From Aquila chrysaetos chrysaetos (lineage: Eukaryota > Chordata > Aves > Accipitriformes > Accipitridae): a stretch of DNA of 64,000 nt. Each line of letters starts with the position of its first letter. The stretch's first letter is position 1. The notes under the pieces are model-generated. The model saw only the letters and a program-made list of their open reading frames with translations, searched no databases and was not told the DNA's origin. A program made the translations under genes and the position numbers. The stretch covers positions 71,028,742 to 71,092,741 of the forward strand of contig NC_044007.1 in the NCBI RefSeq assembly GCF_900496995.4, in the 5' to 3' direction. Of the stretch, positions 42,740 through 55,200 are shown piece by piece.

Positions 42740-45700
42740 ATGTACTGTAACATGTATGGTACTTAATTTTGAGTGGTGCTTTAAGTTGTTACTGAGCTTG
42801 ATACAGACATATGTCTTTTACATAGATTTCTGATGTACTGTGTTTTTTATAGATTATTCTTATTTTTATTGTTTGTGTTCCATCTTGAGTTATTGTGGGA
42901 AATGAAATGAGATTACTCATGCTGCTCATATACCAAGAATTCAGTTCAAGCAAGGTATAACTAAGGAGCTATTTTGAAAGGGTTTTTATACTTTTTTTCT
43001 GATTTTACTGAATTCATGATGCTATATTTAATGGAAAATTACAGTGATTATTTCTAGTCTGTTAAGGTAATCGGTGAATTTTTATAGCATGTTACAAAGT
43101 GACAGAACTTTATTTTAGCAATGCCATGTGACTTAGGGTTATGACTGATTCTCACAGTCAGATACGTGCCACACTTAGCCTTCTCTGTTAGGTGAAAAAT
43201 AAGCTTTTGCAGGAGATAGTACCTGTCAGCAGGTACAGCTAACTTTGCGGTTGTTGGTCAGAGCCCGTAGCTAACATACCTATAGTGGGAATTGCCTTTT
43301 CACTGATGCTTCTGGTCCGTAGGTCAGTCATATATGCAGTGGCTGCTGCAGTAGTGACTGGTAAGGAGCCTGTTTCTGAGGGGGGAAAAAAAAGCTCTTT
43401 TGTCTCATCTGAGTCAGACTGAGGAGGTTTAGAAATGGCCCTTAGGTAGTGAGCCTTTATCCATATGTGACTGTTCTAAGATTAGCTTTGCTTTCCAGAT
43501 AAAAACAGGGAATGTGTGTAAAAAGATGTTAACTTCTAGTAAGTTATAAACCATAAATAATACCTAAAGTATTATTATTAAAGTATTATCTCTGATGTTT
43601 GTAATTGGAGGAGCATTTATTTAGTGAAAAATGCCATTGGACAAATGAAGTGATAGCCCTGCATTAGAAAGGGTCACTTTTATGCTAAAAATGCCTTCTG
43701 ACCATACCAAGATTGGAGTTGCCATATTTTTTACTCTTAACCAGTTTCTTCAAGGTTGTATTTTTTCCACATGTAACTCTCTTCTCAGCATCTGTGGAGG
43801 ATTTTAAGGTCTAAACTCCTAGGAAGCTTGTCTATCATGTTAGGAAATGGTATGTTTGGTAGGACCGTGGATATTTTTTCCTAGGCTGCTATATTCTGGT
43901 CATGCTGCATTTTCCCAGCGCTTTAGAGTTAGGAGAAAGAAGAGTTGGTTGTAGCCATTTTTGTGAAGCCCTACCGAGCTTGGTGCTGCTTCTGGACCAG
44001 ATTCAGCTGACTCGTAACCACCAGCAACGCTGTTGCCTAATTCAGGGGATGCAAAATTACCCACTTGCCTGTGATGGAAAGGATCCTCACCCTCTCAAAT
44101 GTAAGTCCTCTAATGCATTGAAATTTCACAGGTGCATGTATAATAAGCAAAGTATCTTCTTGTGCCCATGAAGAGAACTGGGAGCTGTGGTCATGGCTAG
44201 GACTGTGTCCATTTCTGCTGCTCCTTTGTATTTTTTCTCTCTTGGGCAAGAACACTAAGGCTGTAGGCAGACACCATCTTCCCAGCACTCCCTTCCCAGG
44301 AACTTCTGCTTCTTGAGATGTGCCTGTGTGAGTACATCCTCAGCCTGTCTCAAAGCCAGGTGGATTCACTTTAAGATGTTCTATAGTAGGTCTTTTGATA
44401 ATCTGCTACTTTGAGGCAGAGAGTGATGATGAACCTCTCCCACCAGCACATCTGGATTCAGCAAAGGGTGGGTGTCCTGAGCTAAAGTTACCTTACAGTG
44501 GTAATTCCTGGTATCAGAGTGTTTGGTTTCTGTGCCAAAAGTATGTGTGTGAAGATGAACTTTGCAGTATAAATTTTTTTGTCTTCCAAATGTAAAAATG
44601 AGTTGATTTGTTTTGGAAAATGGATGGTTGTATTTAGAGTTATCTAAGACCTTCTAGAGTGGGTTGACTTTTATACTTAGTTTTGAAAGAAGAGTCCTAT
44701 ACTTCATTTTTTCATAATAGCCTTAAATTTCAGTGAAAGCAAACCTCTGTGCTTTTGAAAAGTGCAGCAGGCTACAATTGCGGGAGGAAGGGGAAGGAAG
44801 AGGAGATTTTAAGTATTCTTCAGAATTTATAAAGGTAAACGTAGATCTTAATTAAGCTTAAACTATATTCTCACTGGTTCTGTAGTCTGGGTCTGCTGTG
44901 ATACCTATTTTGCTACTGAATCATTTCCGCACCCCAGCCATCTGCCCTGATCATGTCAAAAGAGAAGTTACTCCCTTTTGCCTTAGTTGCATTTGCCCCA
45001 TCGTCTTCCTCCAGTTGCTGCGTTGCTCTGGCTGTGTTTGCACATCTCAGATTTGCCCACGTGGGCAAAATATCTTACCGCGAAGTTTGTCTTTTTATGA
45101 AAATGGAAATCAAATCACACACTTCCTTGCCCCGTTTTCTCCCCCAGCTCCTGTAGGCTGGTGTGAGACGAACCAAACCCGACGTTCGGGGAGCGGCGGA
45201 GTCTGGAGCCGTGGGATGCCTTGGGAACAGCGTAAAACACGCTGCTTGTAGTGGCGTCCTGTGACCGAGTCGTCCTGAAGGTAATGTGGCTGTAAACCTG
45301 GAGTAACGCTTTTTTGACTTTTAACGGTCACGCGTGGTTTGGTGTGGAGTACTTGACGCTGTGGAACTTGGGGCTAGATTTTTGGGGGGTTATTTTATTG
45401 TACTATCATGAATGAAAAGGTAAAAATAAAATATGGAAAGTTCTCTGCTGTTCTTGGTCATGGTGCGCTTACTAAATGTTGTAGATGGGCTGTATTTTAG
45501 TGGGGAAAATGCGTGCTGCTGTCCGTGTCGCAGTGCGCGCTGTGTGGGCGAGTAGGAGGTGTTTGGGAGCGGGAGCTGCCCGTGCAAGGTCTCCCCAAAG
45601 GGAGCGGGGAATCAAAGCCTGAAATGTTCCCTGGAATGATCGGCAACAAGCTGAAAAAGAGGAGGAAAAAGAAAAAAAAAAAGTTGTTTGTTTGTTTGTT

Positions 45701-45950
45701 TTTAAAGCACTTTTCACAGTTGTGTTGCACACTGAGGTTTTCTCGATCTGGATGTATGGGATGTACTTTTTCTTATTATTTTTTTACTTATTTTGGGCAG
45801 GTCTGGGGGTGCGTTTTAGGGAACTTATTCAGAGACGTGGCCCACAGCTGGATTACCGTGCCCATCTAGTTCTGATGGTGCTCCAAAGGCTTAACTTCTG
45901 ACAAACCTGATCAAGCCGGAGAATTTAATTCAGCTCCTGTGTTGAGATAA
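42740..45950. other. BAG1-ZNF830 intergenic region
   Basis: About 3.2 kb. Short ORFs on both strands carry no family signature. No transposon or RNA gene was recognised. Confidence 0.6.
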
Positions 45951-46146
45951 TTTTCTCCTCCTCCTCCTCCTCCTCCTCTGGGGGCGGGCCTGGGCCTTCT
46001 GACCCCGCCCCGCCCCCCCCGAGCCCCGCCCCGGGGCGGGGCCTGCCGGCAGCCCCGCCCTCCCGCCGTGCGTGGCGCCGCGGGGCGGAGCCGCAGCCTG
46101 ACTGCAGCCGGCGGTGCCGCCCGCGCGCTGTGCTCGCCGGGAGAAG
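45951..46146 (+). promoter_or_regulatory. ZNF830: ZNF830 CpG-island promoter and 5' UTR
   Basis: A CTC triplet run (about 45953-45977) leads into very GC-rich sequence with several GC boxes (ggggcggg at about 45981, ccccgcccc near 46003, ccccgccccggggcggggcc at 46024-46043). No TATA box. Consistent with an Sp1-type housekeeping promoter; the transcription start is not determined. Confidence 0.65.
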
Positions 46147-46268
46147 ATGGCGGCGGCCGGGGTGGGCCCGGGTCGGAAGCAGGTGCGGCAGGAAGAGCTG
46201 CGGCGCCTCATGCGGGAGAAGCAGCTGCAGAAGGCGGGAAAGAAGCGGATCGACTCGCCCTTCGCCAA
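46147..46268 (+). CDS. ZNF830: ZNF830 exon 1 (coding part)
   Basis: 122 nt, [15 protein letters not shown] through RIDSPFA plus two bases of the next Lys codon. The ATG has A at -3 in a gagaagATGg context. The 3' edge is set by the U12-type donor ATATCCTC, which keeps the conserved FAKYN junction. Confidence 0.93.
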
Positions 46269-49200
46269 ATATCCTCGTCGCCGGGCTCCCTGGCCCTCGC
46301 CTCGGGGGCTGGCCCGTCGCGGTGTGAGGGAGGGAGGGAGGGAGGGGGTGTCCGGCCGGTGAGGGGCGGGTGTCCGCGCCGCAGCTCCCTGCTTCCCTTA
46401 ACGGCGTCCGCCACGTACAACAGCCTGGGACACCTCAGCTGCACGCTGTGCAACGCGCCCGTGAAGAGCGAGCTGCTGTGGCAGACCCACGTCCTGGGCA
46501 AGCAGCACCGTGAGGTCAGCTGGGTTCCCGCCGGGCGGGCGGGGGGGGGGGGGGGGTTGCTGCTTTTTGAGGTGTGCGCTAATAGGGCACCGTTGAGCCT
46601 CTGCCGGGAGAGAGTTGTGTGAAAACAAGCCTGGTTGCTTCGTCTTGTTTTGTTTTCTTAACACCTATGTACCGATTGAAAGGCCAGCCCTTGAGAGAGT
46701 CGGCCCGCGGCTTTCCAGGGGCGTGCTCTTGGGATGAAGCTGTTCCGACGTTTAGCGACAGCGTTTAACTGTCGCTTGTCTGCAGCTCGGACTTGGAAAC
46801 CCTCCTTGGGATTGCTTTGCTACCCGTATGTTACCAAGTGACAGCTTACACGTGGTTGAGAAAATACGCGCTTTTTTCTTCATAATTTAGCAGACAAGAA
46901 TTTGTAAAACAATTTCAGCGAGCTTTTAACTTGGATGCAACCTTAAATGCGGTTTTTTTATCCTTTTAAGTTTTGCTGCTGCTTCTTAGCAGAAACTGAG
47001 AGATTGCATTTAATTTTACAAGTACTGAGAAGACCAAAAGAACTAAGGGGGTGCCTAGTTCATTGCCTGCATTCTGAGTAGATCATCGTGGGAAGGCACA
47101 GTGACATGTCTTTAATACTACTGCTGTGTTTTAATTTTAAAACACTTAATATTCCAGGACCTTAGGATGAGTCCAGCCTTCCTGCTCTTTCCTCCAGTGT
47201 TTTACGGCTGTAAATGTTACTGGTCTTGGTCTTTCCTTTCTTACTAGTACAACCTCCCTTCTGCAAGTGTCAATTCCTCTGCCCCCATGTCACATCATTC
47301 AAGAGGCTGACAGAAACATCGGTCTTGGTTTTGGTATTCATGATGTCTATTTCAGTGATCTTGCTCTAGAAAGATATTAGCTCACTTTAATAAACTGTTC
47401 TAAAAGTGCTGTATTTTAAGCTGCAATCCTGAATTTTGTACTTCTTTACAGAGAGTTGCAGAATTAAAAGGCACAAAGCAGACAGCAACTGGTTCAGCTG
47501 CTAGCACGTCATCTCATCCTGTCAAGAGAAAAACTGTTGACACAGAAAATACAGAGTTAAAGAAAGTAAAAGGTAAGGAGAGAAAAAAACTTATCTGGCA
47601 CTTGCCAGAATCTAGCCATTTTATATCTTGAATGTCTTTGGTTTGGGTTTTTTTTCCCGTGGAAGTGAGTGTGAATACACAAGGCTGTTGAGTTAATGTC
47701 AGCCTGTTGCTGCTGAAAAGGGAAAAAGTCTGTCTTGCTCTTTCTCTGTGAGTTCGCTGATCAGGAGAGAACTGCACTTTTGGTAGTTTACCTAGTTTTC
47801 TTCTGGGTTATTGGGTTAAATTAGGTCATGGAGCTGTGGGCTTGGTCCAAACAGAACCAGAAACAGTGTAAGTTAAACAGTAGAAGCGCTTGCCCAGAAA
47901 TGGTGTTAGTCCTTTTTAGTGGGATCAAGCCACTGGTTTATCTCAAACCATGCATAAAAGTTCATGCTAATGATAGTTAATTTTTTTGCCTTTGGTGCTA
48001 CTAAACGTGTAAATATAAAATATGTGGAAGTGTGCATTTGTGAACTTGCTGCTGTAGTAGGAGTTTGTTTGAGGGATGTTTCTGTTAAAAGCATGGATTG
48101 TAAGAAGTGACTGTTGGCTGTTACACAGGTACAGACGAAAGCCCACATACGTCTACATCTGGGTAAGTAGATCTTATTACATATGAGTTTTTTGTAACTG
48201 TACCAACTGCTGCATTCTCTGTTGGTAAAAACTGCTGGTTTTCCTCGTCTGTCCTTCCTAGCCAAGGGTAAAGATTCAGAGAATCAGTAGATCCCTGCTT
48301 CTGCTCATTTTCTAACGTGGGTGTGTATTCCTGAACATGGCAGCATCTTCCTCAGTGCAGATGAGAAAATCATGGTATTAACTCTAGAGTCTCTGACAAA
48401 ACAGAAATTCTTTTACTGTCACTGTCAGAGTTTTAAGGATTAATATGTGGTGGTACTATGCAGTTTTCTAGAATGAAAATAACTAGATCGTGGCATGCAC
48501 TCTAATCTTTAATGTTAGCATACTGCAGAAGAGATGGTGGTCTGAAATTAAGACAAATTTTAAATGTGTACTTAAATATACATTTAAACTATATTTATTC
48601 ACAGCAGCTACTAACAAATGTCATCAACAGATCTTTATTAAGATGTTTTTGTCACTTAAAATTCGTGTAAATGCATGTCATGCAGTTGGAACTCTCCCAA
48701 ATATAGGAGTGTATTTGACTTCGATTTGGTTAAGCATCTTACTGCCACTAAAGATTTCTGGTGGTATTTGGACATCTTTGTGGGGTTGGTAGATGTCACA
48801 GGAGGCCTGCAGGTCTCCTGTACACTTCTTCACAGGATAAATTATTATTATCTTGCATAGCTACTACATGCTGTTTACCTTGATAGTAGAAAACACTTAC
48901 CTTGTAGAAATTCTGAGTGTGTGTGCAAAATTAACAGTTGAGAGATTTGTTCAGTATTAAACTGATCGGTATGATTATTTTAAAGTATAACCTGGAAAAA
49001 TGTTTGCCTCGGAGGCTTGCAGCTATTATAAGCAAATCTGGGTTTTCTCATTGCTGAGCCTGTGTGGCTCTTCTAAGCTGCAGTTCTGAGCAGCAGTAAG
49101 TCCCCCCGGTAAGTAGTTGTGTTATACATGAAGGTTATCAAGGTTTATATGACATTAGTGTGACTGTTGAACTATTAATTTTGTATTTAATGTGTTCACA

Positions 49201-52200
49201 GCAGGTATACTGATGTAAGTAACTTCGAATGCGGAGATGGAATCTCCTAAGCTGCCATTCCTCCAAATGCACTTTGTTTTGGGATATTTTTATTAATGTT
49301 TCTGATATTGAATACTCAAATACAAAAGTGGAACTGAAATGTGTTTTCAGAATTAACCTGAGCATTTCTGGGGAACTTCAAATGAAGGCAACAAGCACGT
49401 GCTGCCTTCAGACAGTGGTTACGTGGGTAGCTGCGCAGTTTAGGGTATTGCACTGTATCTAAAAAGCTGTATTGCTCACAGGCTGAATAGGCTTCGGATG
49501 CTAGACCGTAACTGATTCTTGTGAAGTTTGAAATAATTATGTTGTCTGTTCTTTACTAGGCTACCAGCAGATTTTTTTGATGAAACAGAGCAAGATAGCG
49601 CGAACGAACAGCTTTCAAAGGGTCCAGGTCCCAGTTTATTGTCAGGAAATTACGATGATGATGATGATGAAGAGGAAGAGGAAGAACAAGATGAATCAAA
49701 CAAATCTTCGGTTATGCATAAAACTGAAATTCCACCTCCAACTCAAGAAGTAATAGCTAATTCTCTGCCTGCAGGTAATGCTGACTGAAATAGTAAGTGA
49801 TTCAGTAAGGAAAAATTGTGTTTTAACTGATGATGGAAGGGTTTTCGTTTATTTTTCTAATTATTGCTATTAGCTGGTTAGCGTGTGTAGAGAAAGGAGA
49901 TTCTTTGCTAGTTTTTTATTGTGTGGTGTTTTCTCAGCATGCTTATTGGTTTTATGTTCTAATTGTTTGAGGCTGTCAGACGAAATAATGTCTGTCTGTT
50001 CTTCCCTTGATTCAGTAAGGTATTAATTGAAATTCTTGTCTAGTCAGAATTTTATAAAGAAGCTTGAACAGTTGTTCTTTTTGTTCATAGGCTTCTGTCC
50101 TTTCTTATAGACTTCTTTGACAGCAAAACTACAGCTGCTCCTATAGTTTCCCATTCAGGATCCATACAGAAAGCAGAGATACAAGAGAAGGTAGTGGAAA
50201 GGTAAGCAGTCAAATTAAATATTTTTAGGTTTGGGAACTGTAAATAAATGTTGTTCTTCCAGGAAATGCAGATTGTGATCACTTAGAAATCTGTCATATT
50301 GTTAACTTGTATTTGGAATAATTTGTGTGTATGTCAGCCTCTGGCATTATTTCAGACAGGTATTTCACACTGTAGGGGCAGGATAAGAGGTGGAGCAATA
50401 TGTCATACAGTGTCTGTTAGACATCTATTTGCAAATTTTAACGCAGGGTACTTTGGAAGCTTAATGTCAACCACTGCTTTTAACTGTTTAAAGAAAACCA
50501 TTTGCTTGTTCTGTAGTAATGGTTCAGCTCACTTGAGCACTTTTTTAGACAGTGGTTTCAGCTTTCAGAAGTAGAGACTGTGCTGTTAAAATGTTTGTGT
50601 GCTCAGCACACTGGAAAGAATAGTTTAAGAAGCCTAAGCTGTAGCTCTTTTTTTGACAGTGAGATTTAAATCTGTCTGTGCAGTTCCTTTTAAGTTACTT
50701 AAGACCAAACTGAAGAAGCAGGTTTTGATGGTTGTAGGTAAAACTTGGGGTGTAAAAAACTTGCTCCATTTCTAGGTCCTTTCATAAAAGATTATGGATT
50801 TTATTCTTGACTATTTTTAACTCTACAATAAAGCAGGTTGTGAAGTGTTAACTTTAGGATAATAGTAATCAAACATTTCAGGAAAGAAAACACTGCTGAA
50901 GCTTTGCCAGAAGGTTTCTTTGATGATCCTGAAGTGGACGCAAAAGTAAGTGATCTGCTCTTTTCATGCTGTTGGGTTTATTTCTGCCCGTTGTAAAGAT
51001 TTTTCTAAGTAGTGAGGATGCTTTTCCAGGTAATTAGTCATACCAGAATATAAGGAACGGACTGAACTATTTAGAATAGAATAGACTATATCAGTTGGAA
51101 GGGACCTACAACGATTATCTAGTCTAACTGCTTGACCAATTCAGGGCTGACCAAAAGTTAAAGCATGCTGTTAAGGGCATTGTCCAAAAGCCCCTTAAAC
51201 ACCGACAGGCTTGGGTCATCGACCACCTCTCTAGGAAGCCCATTCCAGTGTTTGACTAGCCTCTCAGTAAAGAAATGCTTCCTAATGTCCAGTGTAAACC
51301 TCCCCTGGCGCAGCTTTGAACCATTCATTCTCTATTAGAAAACATGAAAAGGGATGGAGGTGGGCAGGAAGACCTTGTTAAATCATCTCTCAGAAGGTAT
51401 TTTTTGATTGTGGTTCCTTTGTGGCTCTTAAAGAAAACCAAAGAAATGTTATTTGTTGGTTAAAATGCTGGACTGAGATTTGGACAATCCACCTGTTGCT
51501 TTTATTTCTTTGAGTCATCCCAGGAAAAGCATTTCACCTAATTTGTACATCCAATTCTGCTTCGGAATTGAAGATATAAAAATAGTTCTCTAATGTCCTT
51601 TGAGGGATCCTGTTGAAAAGTATTAACAGTTACTATGTGACTGATACTATACATCCTGTTAGAATGAAAATAGCTAGGTTATGGCATGCGCTGTAATCTC
51701 TAGTACTGGCATACTACAACAGTGAACTTGGTCTTCAGCCCTCTTGTCTTTTATCACTATAGCTTTTTTTGATGCTCAGAAAAGAAATATGGGCATTCAA
51801 CGTGTTTCTCAAAAAAAACCCAAAAAAACCCAAAACAAAAAAAACCCAAAAAACACCCCACAACTAAAAATCTTGAAATTTTGATCAAAATGATGCATAC
51901 TTCCTTCAACTTGCACAGTACAGAATGATGACCAAAATAAACACTGATATTTGAAATACAAACTTTTTTGTTTGGTTTGGTTTGTAAAATTTGCCACAGA
52001 TTTGATGGCTCTCCTGCTTGCTTTATTGAAATAATAGTGTTGTAGGCTCAAAGTCTTTTTTATTTTGCTTGAGTATATTTCCCTATTCACACTGTGGAAG
52101 GCTGCTGGTGTATTTAAATTGGATTGTGAGGTCGAGCCATGACTTCTGATTTGGAGACCTTCCAAATAATACCTCCTTATGTTCGGTTAGTCCCACTGTC

Positions 52201-55200
52201 CCAATCCCAAGCTTGGGTGTCTCTTATTTGCTCTGGCAAGATTCTTTTGGCACCACTCATGCCCACGTGTTGGCATATGTGAATAGTTTTGAATAATGAC
52301 ATTTTGAATACTGAAATATGTAGCTGAAAAAGCCATACCTTTTTGTTGTTGTTGTTGTTTTGATTTTTTTTTTTTTTTTTTTTTTTTGCATGTGACTAAT
52401 TGGAGTGTTAAATTTTTCAAATACTTAGTTTCACCATGAGTTGGGAAACTTGTACAAAGTGGGAATGCCTAGCAGGCAAAGGAGAATCTGCTTATATCTG
52501 TGAGGACGCTGGTTAGTGATCTTTGTTCTGGTTATCACCTCAGCTGATAAAATTTACAAGTGGATACATGTTCCAATAAGCTCTTCCTTGAATTGCTTCC
52601 AGGTGCTCTTCTTTTTAATCAGTCCTTTCTAAGTTTAGCTAATATGCAGGGGAAGGAAAATGTTTGTGATTGCTTATGTTGAGTTGGCTGCAGTGATTCT
52701 GTGTTGGAATCCTATGCAAAATAATTATTTTCAGAATTAACAGTGAGCATTTGGAAGGGAGATTTTGCGCTTGAAAAATGTTGATTCTTTACATCAGGAA
52801 TTTACAAAGCATATAAATTCTGGATTAGATAAATATTTCAAGGAAAAAATAATTTCTTTAGTGTTTAAATTTATTGTAAGAAATACAAATAATTATGAAT
52901 TACAAAAGACAACCACAATGCGTAATAACACAGTACATACACATATGATAGAAATAATCACAGAACAGAAAAATGAAATGATGACTATTACTTCCCAGTA
53001 TGTAGTTTGCTTGGAAGCTTCTAATTTATTCTATAAACTTAATTCATACTACTGGATTTTGTATAATCGTTCAGGAACAAAACATACCAAACTTTTCTTT
53101 AGCATGATGATGACTGATGTGTTACCAAAGGAGAGGAATGAATAAAGGAAAAATAAAACTAATGCAAAAAGATGGTGTTATGAATTATTCTGTTCAAACT
53201 GCTTAGTTCTCCTAGCTATATAATTTCCACCCAGTCCAGAGCCAGGCATCATCTGTCATCTAACATATGTTATATGCTGCATCTTCCACTCTTGAATTAT
53301 GGAAGTTTTGGTTACACAGGTAGGTTATCTTGTTTATTTGCTCGTATTAAAAGCACAATCTGGTTTTGATTACCTTAGTTGTAGATGTTAAACACATTCT
53401 TACAGCTATTACTTTTTCAGCCTTCTTGTCTTAGTACTTAATGTAATCTACCACAGAAGAAAAAGCTTTGCATGTCATTAAAATTGGTATGTAGGTGTAC
53501 TATTTCTTCTGTTAGCCAACAAAATTAGACTAGATTTGAAATATAGTCAGACTATCTAACACCAGTCAGAGTAGTGACTGAATCATTTGATGTGTTATGC
53601 CAAAGGCAAATAATTCAATGCTTTTTGGCTTGTGAGATAGCTACTATATATGATTGAACAGGCAGCTTACAGAATTTAAAAGTTATCACCCAACATAGTG
53701 AAATTACAGACCATCAAATTAACAGACCTAGTCACTTGTGTTACTCTGAACATTCCACACCATCCATTCTTAGTCAATTATTATTTAACGTTACAATCAA
53801 GGATGTTGTTTTAATCCAGGAATAGTCAGATTTTTCCTCCAAAACCATTGTGCAGCTGCACTCTCTTATACATTACTTGAATGGAAGTATGTTGACCAGA
53901 CTTTTCTGAGAACACAGCATAATTTGTGCTATTTCTCCAGGTGTTTTACAGTGCCCCAAAGAGTCACTAGACATAAATTTTTAATAAGCCTGTTTTTTCA
54001 TGTTCCTTAGGTGCGAAAAGTTGATGCTCCAAAGGATCAGATGGACAAAGAATGGGATGAATTTCAAAAGGCAATGCGACAGGTCAACACAGTAAGTAAT
54101 GGAATCTATTTTTATTGATTCTAAATACTATACACAATAAGGAAAACAACAGTTTCATGCAGCTCTGCAAAATGACTGACATCTGCATTTGTCAGCTGTT
54201 TGTTGCAATGCAGTGTGTGGTTAAATGCACTTTATAAATGAGCAAAGGGTTCCTTCTATTTTCCTCTCAAGGGAAATAAAGTTGAAAAAACTTTTGATCA
54301 GGATCCAGTCATCAATATATATCTAGTTACATTTGTTAAACTGTATTTAAATAAGATGGCATATACTTCAGATCAGTGTCCTGTATCCAAACAGGACATA
54401 ATTTTGGGTTCTTCTTTAGGTGAGATATTTTAACCTTGAAAAACATAGAACAAAACACCAACCGTTTGTCTGCCTTTTTCAAAAACAATCTATAAAGTGT
54501 AGGTAACCTGGGTTTTATGGTTAATTTAAATGTATTGGAAAGGAACCCCAAAATTTGGGAGGGACAAAAGATTTTGTGTGTGAGACACATAAGCTGGCCA
54601 CAATTTTTCTGTACTTCCATTTTTTACTGTTCAGCATTGCATGGAAAGTCTTCCCGGAACAGGTTTTTATCTGCCCTTTTGTACAATATAAAACTGTGAC
54701 TAACGATATCTGATGTTCTCAATCTTCCCCTAGAGTATTTGCTAGTTTTTTAACTTTAATTGTAAAGAATTGCTCATATGTCAACTGCTAAGAAAAGTGG
54801 TGAAAAAATTTATCATTGCTCATTTTAAAGCAGTCAGCACTATAAACAGAGCGAATGTTCATACAAAAGCAGTGGTGGATACATTTTGCTAGCATTAGCC
54901 ATTCAGATAATTCTTCAGCTTAGAAGGAATCTTCTCAGTTATGCGTGGACCATTGATTGCATAGCATCTCCCAGACATTCAGATTTGAGAAAGTATATGC
55001 TGAAAAAAATAACAGGTTAGAAACACTTCGGGATCTAGTGGGAATATTTAACCAGTATTTTCAATAAGTGTGTGTAATTAAGTCCCAAGCATTGGGATAT
55101 AGCTCCTATTTCAACCTCAGACTTTGGGTGTGCGTAGTTTGTTTATGCTCCATTTCAAATAGTAGTATATTGAAAAATTTGAAAAGTTAACCCCAAAGCA

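Noticed and set aside
44426-44480. Another gtgatga ... ctga pair
   Set aside because: It lies in intergenic sequence rather than an intron and lacks a terminal stem.
47906-48265. 119-codon minus-strand ORF
   Set aside because: Overlaps ZNF830 exon 4 on the opposite strand and shows no domain or codon pattern; chance ORF.
52765-53145. 126-codon + strand ORF in ZNF830 intron 7
   Set aside because: AT-rich, Asn/Thr/Ile/Lys-biased sequence inside an intron, with no recognisable domain and no promoter. Best explained by chance.
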